Origin: Collinsella stercoris DSM 13279
Lineage (GTDB): Bacteria > Actinomycetota > Coriobacteriia > Coriobacteriales > Coriobacteriaceae
Assembly: GCF_020735465.1 (NCBI RefSeq)
Contig: NZ_CP085935.1
Coordinates: 2,294,001-2,358,000, forward strand
DNA length: 64,000 nucleotides
Direction of reading: 5' to 3'
Position numbers and translations under genes: made by a program. This document shows positions 17,108-25,066 of the stretch, one piece after another (the stretch's first letter is position 1; the number at the start of each line of letters is the position of its first letter). Below the pieces are notes generated by a model that ran no database searches, had not been told where the DNA came from, and worked only from the letters and a program-made list of their open reading frames with translations.

Positions 17108-18562
17108 ATGGACATCACCATCAGTATCATCACCACGCTCGTGCTCACCGTCATCAACGGCTATTTCTCCATGTCGGAGATGGCGCTCACCACGGCCAAG
17201 CGCGCCGTGCTCGACCACGAGGCGGAAGAAGGCGACCGCCGCGCCGCCCGCGCCGCCGAGCTTGCGTCGGACTCCGGCAACTTCCTCGCTACCATCCAGG
17301 TCGCCATCACGCTTGTCGGCTTCGCCTCGTCGGCCGTCGCGTCCACCAACCTGTCCGACCCGCTCGCGCAATGGCTCTCGGGCTTTGGCATCGCCCCGCT
17401 CACGGCGGCGGCTCCCGCCCTCGCCCCGGTGATCATCACGCTCATCGTGTCCTATCTCTCCATCGTGGTGGGCGAGCTCGTGCCCAAGCGCATCGCCCTG
17501 GCCGACGCCGAGGGCATGGCCAAGCGCGTGGCGCATCCGCTCACGGTGTTCCAAAAGATCGCCCGCCCCCTCGTGTGGCTCACGCAGGCCTCGGCCAACG
17601 GCCTCGCCGCGCTGCTGCGCATCAAGAGCGGCGACGACCGTCAAAACGTCTCCGAAGAGGAGATCAAGTACATGATCAACGAGCAGGACACCCTGCTTGA
17701 CGAGGAAAAGCGCATCATCCACGAGGTGTTCGACCTAGGCGACGCCTCCGCGCGCGAGGTCATGGTGCCGCGCGTGGACGTGACCATGGTCGAGGACATC
17801 CAAACGGTCACCGAGGTCATGGACCTGCTGTGCCAGACGGGCTACTCGCGCGTCCCGGTGTTCCACGAGGATCAGGACTCCGTGGTGGGCATCGCGCACA
17901 TCAAGGACCTCATCGTTCCTGCCATGAACGGCGAGGGCGAGCGCCCCGTGTCCGATTTCATGCGCGACGCGACCTTCATCCCCGACACCAAGGACATCCT
18001 GCCGCTGCTTTCCGAGATGCAGACGGCGCACGACCAGATCGTCGTGGTGGTGGACGAGTACGGCGGCACGGCCGGTATCATCACCATCGAGGACATCGTC
18101 GAGGAGATCGTGGGCGAGATCGAGGACGAGTTCGACCCCGACAACAAGTACCTCACGCGCCTGTCGCGCCGCGAGTGGCTCGTGGACGGTCGGTTCCCCT
18201 GCGACGACGCCATCGAGCTCGGCTGGCCCATCGAGGAGAGCGACGAGTACGAGACCATCGCGGGATGGATTTTGGACCTTTGCGATTCCCTGCCGGACAT
18301 CGGTGAGGTTTTCGAGGCGGACGGGTACAAGTTCAAGGTGCAGTCCATGCGCGGCCAGCGCATCTCGCTCGTGCGCGTGATCGCGCCCTCCGAGGAGGAT
18401 CTCGCCGCCGAGGCGCAAGCGGAGCGCAGTGCGGAGCAGGACGAGCACGCGGCCCGCGAGCATGAGCGCGAGAACGCCGCGCTGGTTCGCTCGGTTCGGG
18501 CCGGGGCGGACATCGCGCCGGAGGATTTGACGCCATCCCGCACCGCGGGCGAGGGCGAATAA
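17108..18562 (+). CDS. CNNM/CorC-type membrane protein with CBS pair (hemolysin C family)
   Basis: 484-residue member of the CNNM/CorC/HlyC family, linked to Mg2+ or Co2+ transport. The N-terminal CNNM membrane domain (about 1-190) holds the FSMSEMAL and VGELVPKRIAL motifs. A CBS-domain pair (about 200-330) includes SRVPVFHEDQDSVVGI and VVVDEYGGTAGIITIEDIVEEIVGEI, and a CorC_HlyC associated domain follows. The last about 70 residues are acidic and low complexity. The ATG at 17108 follows AGGAGG by 15 bases, longer than ideal, but no better in-frame start is visible. It may take part in magnesium homeostasis alongside the system at 31.2 kb. Confidence 0.88.
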   Translation: MDITISIITTLVLTVINGYFSMSEMALTTAKRAVLDHEAEEGDRRAARAAELASDSGNFLATIQVAITLVGFASSAVASTNLSDPLAQWLSGFGIAPLTAAAPALAPVIITLIVSYLSIVVGELVPKRIALADAEGMAKRVAHPLTVFQKIARPLVWLTQASANGLAALLRIKSGDDRQNVSEEEIKYMINEQDTLLDEEKRIIHEVFDLGDASAREVMVPRVDVTMVEDIQTVTEVMDLLCQTGYSRVPVFHEDQDSVVGIAHIKDLIVPAMNGEGERPVSDFMRDATFIPDTKDILPLLSEMQTAHDQIVVVVDEYGGTAGIITIEDIVEEIVGEIEDEFDPDNKYLTRLSRREWLVDGRFPCDDAIELGWPIEESDEYETIAGWILDLCDSLPDIGEVFEADGYKFKVQSMRGQRISLVRVIAPSEEDLAAEAQAERSAEQDEHAAREHERENAALVRSVRAGADIAPEDLTPSRTAGEGE

Positions 18563-18607
18563 CCCGGCACGCGCTGGACGAGGGCAGCAGATACGAAAGG
18601 AGCGGCC

Positions 18608-19252
18608 ATGGCCGATCTGTTTAACATTCTCAAGGTCACGGTGGGGCCCAAAAAGCTCACCGCGCGCGTGCTCGTCAATCCCGGCATGCCACTCATGACG
18701 TCCGAGGACGTTGAGGCCACCGCGCGCGTGTATTACCTGGCTCCCGCCATCGCCGAGCACCTGTGCCTGGGCGATGCGGGCTCTAAGTTCCAGGATTGCA
18801 TGGGCCACACCGAGCTCGCCCATCTGCTCGAGCACCTCACCGTCGAGATCATGAACGAGACGGGTCTCGCGGGCTCCGTCTCCACCGGTCGCACGCGCAA
18901 CGTGATGGGTGATGACCGCCTGTTCGACGTCGAGGTCTCATGCCCCGATGACGCCCTGGCGATCGGCGCGCTCTCCTCGGCGTCGTTCATGATGAACTGG
19001 GCGTTTTTGCATCACGACCAGACGCCGCCGGATTTTGCGGGAACCGTCGCCGCGCTCACGAGCCTGGTGCGCAACCTGCGTGGCACTGGGGATGAGGGGG
19101 ATGGCGCTGACGCCGTTCCCACCGACGCCGAGGTCGCCGCGGATGTCCAGGACGCCCCGTATGCGCACGATGTCATCGATACCGAGGGCGCGGTTGTCCA
19201 GCCGCACGATGCCTCCGGTGTCGTGTATGGCGGGGCGGCAGCGGACGCGTAA
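18608..19252 (+). CDS. Small HxxEH-motif protein related to the cyanophycin synthetase N domain
   Basis: 214-residue soluble protein, ATG preceded by AAAGGAGCGGCC. The notable motif is HLLEH at residues 72-76 in ELAHLLEHLTVEIM. The HxxEH pattern is a zinc ligand set in M16 peptidases, and a similar stretch (EHV-LELQ type) occurs in the N-terminal domain of cyanophycin synthetases. Residues 1-160 look like one domain with alternating strands and helices; the last 55 are acidic and disordered. No Mur-ligase or ATP-grasp domain is attached. It is a possible metal-dependent hydrolase, with unknown substrate. Its stop overlaps a hairpin repeat also found after echF. Confidence 0.6.
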   Translation: MADLFNILKVTVGPKKLTARVLVNPGMPLMTSEDVEATARVYYLAPAIAEHLCLGDAGSKFQDCMGHTELAHLLEHLTVEIMNETGLAGSVSTGRTRNVMGDDRLFDVEVSCPDDALAIGALSSASFMMNWAFLHHDQTPPDFAGTVAALTSLVRNLRGTGDEGDGADAVPTDAEVAADVQDAPYAHDVIDTEGAVVQPHDASGVVYGGAAADA

Positions 19253-19275
19253 AAGGGGACGGGTCCCTTTTGCAC
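19249..19275 (+). repeat. Second copy of the stop-codon hairpin element
   Basis: TAAAAGGGGACGGGTCCCTTTTGCACG: the stop codon runs into an AAAAGGG / CCCTTTT hairpin. It matches the element at 3871-3893 in sequence and in position relative to the stop codon. Confidence 0.6.
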
Positions 19276-19343
19276 GTCGGCGGGTATAATGAGTCACCAA
19301 CGAATGGTTTGGCACGGACGTTTCGTCCAATGAAGGAGTAGAC

Positions 19344-19724
19344 ATGGGCAAGGGTATGAGTTTTGTCGCAGGCGCCGCAGTGGGCGCCGCCGCCGGCGTG
19401 GTGCTGGGCGTGCTGTACGCGCCCCGCTCCGGGTCTGAGACGCGCGCCATGGCCGCCGACATGGCCAATGACGCATGGGATTCCGCGCGCGATATGTACG
19501 AGCGGGGCGTCGACCAGGCGCGCGCGGCGATGGACGACTTTGGCCCCACGGTCGATGCGGCCACCGATGAGCTGCGCGCCAAGGTCGATCTTGCTCGCGA
19601 GCGCATGGATCAGCTTCGCGAGCAGCTGAACGACGCCGTGAGCGCCGGCACCGTCACCCCCGCCGCCGACGTCGTGGTCGAGACCGTCGCCCCCGACGCC
19701 GCCGCGGGTGCGGCCCAGGCGTAG
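19344..19724 (+). CDS. YtxH domain protein
   Basis: 126-residue small membrane-associated protein. An N-terminal glycine-alanine hydrophobic segment (FVAGAAVGAAAGVVLGVLYAP, about 7-27) ends in the APRSGSETR signature of YtxH proteins. An amphipathic helical region with repeated Asp/Glu/Ala/Arg (about 35-105) follows, then an Ala/Val-rich end. GAAGGAGTAGAC precedes the ATG. YtxH proteins are often stress- or envelope-related and no reaction is known. It is followed 22 bp later by a PRC-barrel gene whose product has a similar Ala/Lys-rich tail. Confidence 0.8.
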   Translation: MGKGMSFVAGAAVGAAAGVVLGVLYAPRSGSETRAMAADMANDAWDSARDMYERGVDQARAAMDDFGPTVDAATDELRAKVDLARERMDQLREQLNDAVSAGTVTPAADVVVETVAPDAAAGAAQA

Positions 19725-19746
19725 CGCTTGGCCTACACGCAAACGC

Positions 19747-20559
19747 ATGCTTGCCGGTGATTTTGCGGGCATCAAGCTCTACAAGCTCCCCGCACCAGAC
19801 AAACGGGTCAAAAAAGACGGTACGCCGCGCGACCCCAAAAAGATCGGTAAGGTCCACTACCCGGTGTTCTCGCCCGAGGGCACGCGGGTAGTGGGTTTTA
19901 TGCTGCGCCTGCCGGACATCGCCGGCATGGTTAAGCAGCCCGATCGCTTTATCGCCTACGACGCCATCGGCGTGAGCGGTGACATCATGGTCGCCAAGGA
20001 CGACCGCGCCGCGTTCGACGCGCCGGCGGCAAAGCGCTTGGGCATCGATTTGGACGCATGCCTCATCTGGACGGGCATGGATGTTCGCACCACCTCCGGC
20101 AAGCCGGTCGGCTATTGCGCCGACGTCGACTTCAACGGTCGGACGGGCGAGGTACTCTCCTTTATCCTCACCGAGGGCGGGGCGTCGAACGCGCTCGTGG
20201 GGCATCGCGAGATGCCGCCGCGCATGCTCAAGGGGTATCGCGACGGCGCTATGGTCGTGAGCGAAGAGGCGCTCGACCTCGCGTTCTCGGGAGGGGCCGC
20301 GGCTAAAGCTGCCGAGGTGAGCGTCCATGCCGCCGCCAAGGCGTCCGAGGTGGGCGCCAAGGCCAAGGTCCAGGTCAAAAAGGGCGCCGCCATCTTGGAC
20401 GACAAGGGCTCCAAGGCGCTCGACAAGGGCTCCAAGGCGCTGGGAAAGCAGCTCGGCAAGACCAAGGGCATGTTCGGCTCCTTTGTGAGCGAGTACAAAA
20501 AAGCGGCGGGTACGTCGTCGACCGCAAAGAAGAAGGCGCCGAGCACCAAGAAGAAATAA
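19747..20559 (+). CDS. PRC-barrel-like protein with Lys/Ala-rich tail
   Basis: 270-residue protein starting at ATG 19747. The N-terminal two thirds contain two PRC-barrel-like repeats, recognisable by GKVHYPVFSPEGTRVVGFML and SGKPVGYCADVDFNGRTGEVL. The C-terminal part carries repeated VSVHAAAKASEVGAKAKV stretches, a duplicated DKGSKAL octad and a basic Lys-rich end. The start is not marked by a good ribosome site, and translation may be coupled to the YtxH gene 22 bp upstream. PRC-barrels bind RNA or partner proteins; the role here is unknown. Confidence 0.65.
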   Translation: MLAGDFAGIKLYKLPAPDKRVKKDGTPRDPKKIGKVHYPVFSPEGTRVVGFMLRLPDIAGMVKQPDRFIAYDAIGVSGDIMVAKDDRAAFDAPAAKRLGIDLDACLIWTGMDVRTTSGKPVGYCADVDFNGRTGEVLSFILTEGGASNALVGHREMPPRMLKGYRDGAMVVSEEALDLAFSGGAAAKAAEVSVHAAAKASEVGAKAKVQVKKGAAILDDKGSKALDKGSKALGKQLGKTKGMFGSFVSEYKKAAGTSSTAKKKAPSTKKK

Positions 20560-20576
20560 TCGGGACGGGAGAACCA

Positions 20577-21971
20577 TTGCCTAACCACATCACCTCCTAT
20601 TCCACCAACGCAAGACCGCGGTATCGCAAGAACCCGGGCAACCAGCTGCCAAGCGGCCGCCGTCGCCAGCAGCGCCGCAAGGGCGCTCAGTACCTGCGCA
20701 GGTCGCAGGGGTTTGGCGGCAGGAGGCGCTCCGGGCGCGGCTGCGGTGGCAACGACCGCAAGACCTACGCGCTGATCATCGTGGGATGCGCGTTTTTGCT
20801 CTTTGTGGCGAGCATCGTTTGGTATGCCAACCGCAGCGTTGAGATCACGCTGAACGGGGAGGCCGCAAAGGTCCGGATCCATTCCAATATAGAGCGCGTG
20901 ATCGCCGACCAAGGGCTCGAGCCGAGCGCGGGCGACCTGCTTGCCGTGGACGGCAGCGTGCTCAAAAAGGGCGCGGGCACCGCATATACCGCGGAGCTCG
21001 ACGGCGAGAGCCTTTCTGCAGAAAAGGCGGCATCTGTTGAGCTCGAGGGCGGGGAGGAGCTGACCATCAAGGACGGCGAGAACGTCTTCGAGGAGCACGA
21101 CGTCGCCGCCACCGAGATCCAGCCCACCCTGACCGTGGAGGGAACGGGCCCTGTCGCCTATGTCGAGACGTGGGGGCAGGCGGGTCGCTCCGAGGTGTGG
21201 ACGGGCCGCGAAACGGGTATGGTCGTCGACAAGGGCGTTGTCAAGGAGCCGGTGAACGCGGTGGTCACCTGCACCTCCGTCCTGCCGAGCAAAAAGGACG
21301 CCAAGTACGTCGCCCTCACCTTTGACGAGGGGCCGAGCGCCCAGACGGAGCAGATCGTGCAGATCTTGCGGGAAAAGGACGCCCGCGCGACGTTTTTTGT
21401 GGAGGGCGACAAGGTCTCCTCGAACGCCGCCGCGGTGCGCGCCATCGCGGCATCGGGTAACGAGCTCGGCGTCAATGCATATTCGGACACGGACCTGACT
21501 GAGTTGGACGCGTCCCACGTGCGCGATCAGCTGACGCAGGCGTTCGCGGCGGTCGAGGATGCCGCGAACACGACGCCGACGCTCCTCCGTCCACCGTTCG
21601 CCGCGTTCTCCAACCAGAACTGGGCCGATGCGATGGATCTGGTAAGCGCGGTGATCACGTGGAGCGTCGACTCCGGCGACTGGCTGTTGCAGGGCGCGAC
21701 CTCGGTGGTCGATACCGTGGTGGGGTCGGTGAGCAACGGCGACATCGTGCTGCTGACCGATAACGACGCGACCGCCGCGCAAACGGTGGAGGCGTTGCCC
21801 CAGCTCATCGACCGTCTCCGCGAAAATGGTTATAGTTTAGTCACCTTATCGGAGCTCATTGCCGCCGATAAGGACCTGCGAGATCTGATTGATGTGAATA
21901 ACGTCGGGCTGCCCAAAGGCGCCTCCCTGCCCAAGCTGGAGGAACAGCCCGATTCCGAGTTGTCCGAATAG
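20577..21971 (+). CDS. Polysaccharide-deacetylase-like protein with degenerate active site
   Basis: 464-residue type II membrane protein read from a TTG start with GGGAG upstream. A very basic cytoplasmic N-terminus and one membrane helix (about 63-82) precede an extracellular domain beginning VEITLNGEAAKV and a C-terminal NodB-homology domain. The catalytic motifs are damaged. The metal-binding TFDDGP reads TFDEGP; the HxxxH metal-ligand segment reads NELGVNAYSDTDL with no His; the final LHD motif reads LLTDN. It is therefore probably not an active deacetylase. It lies 9 bp upstream of an intact paralogue with the same architecture, which suggests a regulatory or scaffolding pseudo-enzyme. 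Confidence 0.82.
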   Translation: MPNHITSYSTNARPRYRKNPGNQLPSGRRRQQRRKGAQYLRRSQGFGGRRRSGRGCGGNDRKTYALIIVGCAFLLFVASIVWYANRSVEITLNGEAAKVRIHSNIERVIADQGLEPSAGDLLAVDGSVLKKGAGTAYTAELDGESLSAEKAASVELEGGEELTIKDGENVFEEHDVAATEIQPTLTVEGTGPVAYVETWGQAGRSEVWTGRETGMVVDKGVVKEPVNAVVTCTSVLPSKKDAKYVALTFDEGPSAQTEQIVQILREKDARATFFVEGDKVSSNAAAVRAIAASGNELGVNAYSDTDLTELDASHVRDQLTQAFAAVEDAANTTPTLLRPPFAAFSNQNWADAMDLVSAVITWSVDSGDWLLQGATSVVDTVVGSVSNGDIVLLTDNDATAAQTVEALPQLIDRLRENGYSLVTLSELIAADKDLRDLIDVNNVGLPKGASLPKLEEQPDSELSE

Positions 21972-21980
21972 CAAGGACGC

Positions 21981-23432
21981 ATGAAGACAAACAACCAGGG
22001 CCGCTACTCCGCCAAGGCCTGCCGCGTCTCGACGCCGCGGGCCACCGTGACGCCCCGCTCGAGCGCGGCGCCCGGCGCGGCTGCGCCTCGTCAGGGGTCG
22101 GCTCCCCGCCTTGCCGCGACGCGCAGCGCCTGCACGCGCGCGGAGGCCGCCCGTCCGGCCACAGTGCAGCCCGCGAGCTCCTACCCAAGGCATATACGCT
22201 CCACGCAGACCTCGGCCGTCGCGGGCTCCGCTCCGCTCAAGGCCGTCCTCGCGGCGTTCGCCGGCGTGGCGCTGCTCGCCGGCCTCGCGTACGGGTACTT
22301 CACCTTTTGGCGCAGCGTCCCCGTCATGGTCAACGGCGAGGAAGTCCGGGCGCGCATCCATTCGTCCGTCGAGGACGTCCTCAAGGGCAACAACTACTTC
22401 GACGTCAAGCTCGGCCGCCTGTTCTCGGTTGGCGGCAACGTGCTCAAGGAGGACGGCGGCGAGCGCTGCTCCGTCACGCTGGGAGAAGGCGAGCGGGCCG
22501 CGCCGCTGGAGCCGTCCAAGTTCGCCGAGACCGAGGTCGCGGAGGGCGATGTGCTCGCCGTATCCGACGGCGTCGACGTGACCGAGCCCTATGTCGAAGC
22601 GGCCGAGCCCATCGCCCCCGGCCTCCAGATGGAGGCGGGTGGGGCGATCCAGTACGTCAAGCAGTGGGGCCGTGCCGGCAAACAGGGCGTCTGGACGGGC
22701 GAGCAGTCCGGCGAGGTGGTGGACAAGGGCTTCATCGAGGAGCCCCAGGACCTCATCATCGGCTCCAAGAACGCCCAACCCAGCGGGTCGAAGAAGTATA
22801 TGGCCCTCACGTTCGACGACGGCCCGAGCCAGTACACGCAGGCCATCCTCGACATCCTCGCGCAAAAGGGCGCTAAGGCGACCTTCTTCAACTTGGGCAC
22901 GAGCGCCGGGGGCAGCCCCGCGCTCGTCAAGGCGGTGGTCGACGGCGGCCATGAGCTCGCGAGCCACACGAACGCCCATAAGAACCTGTCCACCGTCGGC
23001 GCCGATGAGCTCCGCGCCGAGATCTCAACCGCCTTCGACGCGCTGCAGAACGCCTCGGGCGTGCGCCCGCAGATGATCCGCGCCCTCTACGGCGCGTTCA
23101 CCGCCACCGAATGGGCAGGCTCCGGCGACCTGGTGAGCTGCAACGTGCTGTGGAACATCGACGCGCTCGACTGGAAGCTCCCGGGACCGGGTGTGATCAC
23201 CGAGACGGTCCTCAAGAAGGCATTCAACGGCGCCATCGCGCTCATGCATGACGGCGGCGGCAACCGCCAGCAGAACATCGAGGCCCTCCCTGGGATCATC
23301 GACGGCCTGCACGACGCCGGTTGCGGGCTCGTGACCGTGAGCGAGCTCATGAGGCTCGACGGCACGTTCCCCGAGGACGTGGTCAAGGGCACCGTCAAGA
23401 TGCCCGAGGACGCCGCGATGTCCGCCGTCTAG
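21981..23432 (+). CDS. Polysaccharide deacetylase (NodB/CE4), membrane-anchored
   Basis: 483-residue paralogue of the preceding gene, sharing the basic N-terminus, one membrane helix (about 90-110), a VPVMVNGEEVRARIHS domain and a NodB domain. Here the CE4 motifs are intact: TFDDGPS (catalytic base and metal Asp), HELASHTNAH (two metal His), and ALMHDGGG. Motif 3 is RALYGAF rather than the usual RxPYG. It likely removes N-acetyl groups from peptidoglycan or another surface glycan outside the membrane. The ATG is preceded by CAAGGACGC, and co-transcription with the upstream paralogue is expected from the 9-bp gap. Confidence 0.87.
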   Translation: MKTNNQGRYSAKACRVSTPRATVTPRSSAAPGAAAPRQGSAPRLAATRSACTRAEAARPATVQPASSYPRHIRSTQTSAVAGSAPLKAVLAAFAGVALLAGLAYGYFTFWRSVPVMVNGEEVRARIHSSVEDVLKGNNYFDVKLGRLFSVGGNVLKEDGGERCSVTLGEGERAAPLEPSKFAETEVAEGDVLAVSDGVDVTEPYVEAAEPIAPGLQMEAGGAIQYVKQWGRAGKQGVWTGEQSGEVVDKGFIEEPQDLIIGSKNAQPSGSKKYMALTFDDGPSQYTQAILDILAQKGAKATFFNLGTSAGGSPALVKAVVDGGHELASHTNAHKNLSTVGADELRAEISTAFDALQNASGVRPQMIRALYGAFTATEWAGSGDLVSCNVLWNIDALDWKLPGPGVITETVLKKAFNGAIALMHDGGGNRQQNIEALPGIIDGLHDAGCGLVTVSELMRLDGTFPEDVVKGTVKMPEDAAMSAV

Positions 23433-23513
23433 CAGGACGCGCCTGCTACACAGTCTTCCAGCTATGAGATTCCTTCTCCCTCGAAGGGGTCTCGGTACGT
23501 TTGCGGCGGTACC

Positions 23514-24812
23514 TCAGCGTGAGATTGTGTAGCGGGTGTTCTTTCCACCGCCGATTCTTCGCACGCGCCCCTCCGCCTCCAAATCATTAAGAAGCCGGGT
23601 CGCCGTTGACTGGGAAACGCCGAGGGCGTCTTGGATCTCCCTCCTCGATCGAGGCGCACCGTCGTTCAGGACCGAACAGGCATCTGCGACGGGATCGCTC
23701 TCGACCACCATCCCGGCGCGTGGCACGTTGCGGTTAGGAAGCTCGACAGTGAAGGTGTTCGCAGTGACGAGGATCGAGGGCGTAAGCCCACTACCGACAT
23801 AGCTGCCGCGCATGCGCCCGATGCCGGTCCCGTATGCCTCGATGAGCTCCAGGCGGAACAGGACGTTGGAAAGGAGCTTGTTCCTCGGCATGGAGATGTG
23901 GGCGCTCAAGTCCGGGTATTCGATTCCCAGCGGGAGTCCTCCCAGAGACACGATCTCGATTTCGCTCGGCATGACCGAGACGAGCGTGGGGCCGGAGAGC
24001 GCGTATTCGCGGTGCGCCACCGAGTTGACCAGCGCCTCGCGCAATGCGATAGGCGGCACGTCGTGATGGTCGATGCGCTCCAGGCCGTCGAAAGCCGTCC
24101 GGTAGTGGTTATTCCGCTCCAAGAATCCGTAGGCGTCTGAGAGCTGTTTGAGGATCGATCCCGAGTATTCCTCGCGCGAGGTGAATGTCGTCCGCTCGTC
24201 GTCGGAGAACAGCGCCGCTTTGATGGTCGGCGGACATTGATCGGAGAGGAGGAGGCCCAGGTTGGTGTAAGTGCCGGTTGGGGTCCTCGCCCCGAGCGTT
24301 CTTAGCTCGTCGGTCCCAATGGGGAGGCCCTTGCGGCCGAACTCCGCGGAGGCGTATTCGAACGTGAGGTCCTGTACGAGCGACAGGCGCGACTCGAAGG
24401 AATCCTGCTCCGACTGCCGGATCATATGGAGGATGGAGGACTCGCTAGAGGGGAGTGTTGCAGCGCCGCTTCGGATAAAGACGCCCTCCGGCCGAGGGCC
24501 CTTCGAGGCGAGGTAGTACGGGCGCTTTGTGCCCCGCTCCACGTGAACGCGGATGATGTTCTTGCCGTCGGTCATATCTGGGCGGACGGAGCAGTGCATG
24601 AGGATGTCCGGCCTGATCGAGTCGCGCATCATGCTCGAGAGCCTGGTGAGCTCATCGTCAAGGTTTTCGACCCCGACGACCTCGCCGTCGTCCGCGATTC
24701 CGATGTAGAGGTCACCGCCCTCGGTGTTGGCGAAGGCGATGATCGTTTTGATTACCCCGGCACAGACGGATCGCTTGAACTCAACCTGTCCGCTCTCCAC
24801 GTAGTCGTTCAT
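23514..24812 (-). CDS. AlbA_2/Schlafen-type ATP-binding transcriptional regulator
   Basis: 432-residue protein. An N-terminal AlbA_2 (Schlafen AAA_4) domain begins ESGQVEFKRSV and has FANTEGGDLYIGIADDGEVVG. A central GHKL-type ATPase domain has ALREALVNSVAHREY and a GTGIGRM loop. A C-terminal winged helix reads SRREIQDALGVSQSTATRLLNDLEAEGRV. This architecture is common among putative ATP-dependent transcriptional regulators of gut bacteria. It is divergent from the sugar operon at 25067, and its start is only 12-20 bp from a 26-bp inverted repeat built of 9-bp units, which suggests autoregulation. The target genes are unknown. Confidence 0.82.
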   Translation of the reverse strand: MNDYVESGQVEFKRSVCAGVIKTIIAFANTEGGDLYIGIADDGEVVGVENLDDELTRLSSMMRDSIRPDILMHCSVRPDMTDGKNIIRVHVERGTKRPYYLASKGPRPEGVFIRSGAATLPSSESSILHMIRQSEQDSFESRLSLVQDLTFEYASAEFGRKGLPIGTDELRTLGARTPTGTYTNLGLLLSDQCPPTIKAALFSDDERTTFTSREEYSGSILKQLSDAYGFLERNNHYRTAFDGLERIDHHDVPPIALREALVNSVAHREYALSGPTLVSVMPSEIEIVSLGGLPLGIEYPDLSAHISMPRNKLLSNVLFRLELIEAYGTGIGRMRGSYVGSGLTPSILVTANTFTVELPNRNVPRAGMVVESDPVADACSVLNDGAPRSRREIQDALGVSQSTATRLLNDLEAEGRVRRIGGGKNTRYTISR

Positions 24813-24823
24813 ACACGTGCACC

Positions 24824-24895
24824 TCTCTAATCTTTCTAACCATTCTAATCATTCTAACCAGTCAGGTGATTAGAATGATTAGAATGGTTAGAAAG
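24824..24895 (-). promoter_or_regulatory. 26-bp inverted repeat made of 9-bp direct repeats upstream of the AlbA_2 regulator
   Basis: Arms 24832-24857 and 24870-24895 are perfect reverse complements around a 12-bp spacer. Each arm consists of 9-bp units: TCTCTAATC, TTTCTAACC, ATTCTAATC, ATTCTAACC run in tandem from 24824 to 24859, and the mirror units follow on the other side. The array starts about 12 bases from the start codon of the minus-strand regulator. It looks like a cooperative operator, and as RNA it would fold just before the ribosome site. Confidence 0.75.
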
Positions 24896-24960
24896 AAAAC
24901 TCCCCTCATTACGAATACCTGTAAAAAGCTACCGTCCACCGATGCCGCTTGATTCATAAC

Positions 24961-25008
24961 GGAGAAAACTCCACTGATGAATATTATAAAGACGTGGAGA
25001 TTACTCCA
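24961..25008 (+). promoter_or_regulatory. Paired TGGAG-N4-CTCCA operators before the SIS/NanE/PTS operon
   Basis: GGAGAAAACTCC (24961-24972) and TGGAGATTACTCCA (24995-25008) are two palindromes with centres 35 bp apart. A third half-site, ATGGAGTATAAA, lies at 25025. They sit 60-105 bp before the first gene, in an AT-rich promoter region with TATAAA-like boxes. They are candidate sites for the RpiR-family regulator encoded at the operon end. Confidence 0.5.
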
Positions 25009-25066
25009 TTTAATTTGAAATATATGGAGTATAAAGGCAAATCGGTCTGAGTTAGGCGGTGGCTCC

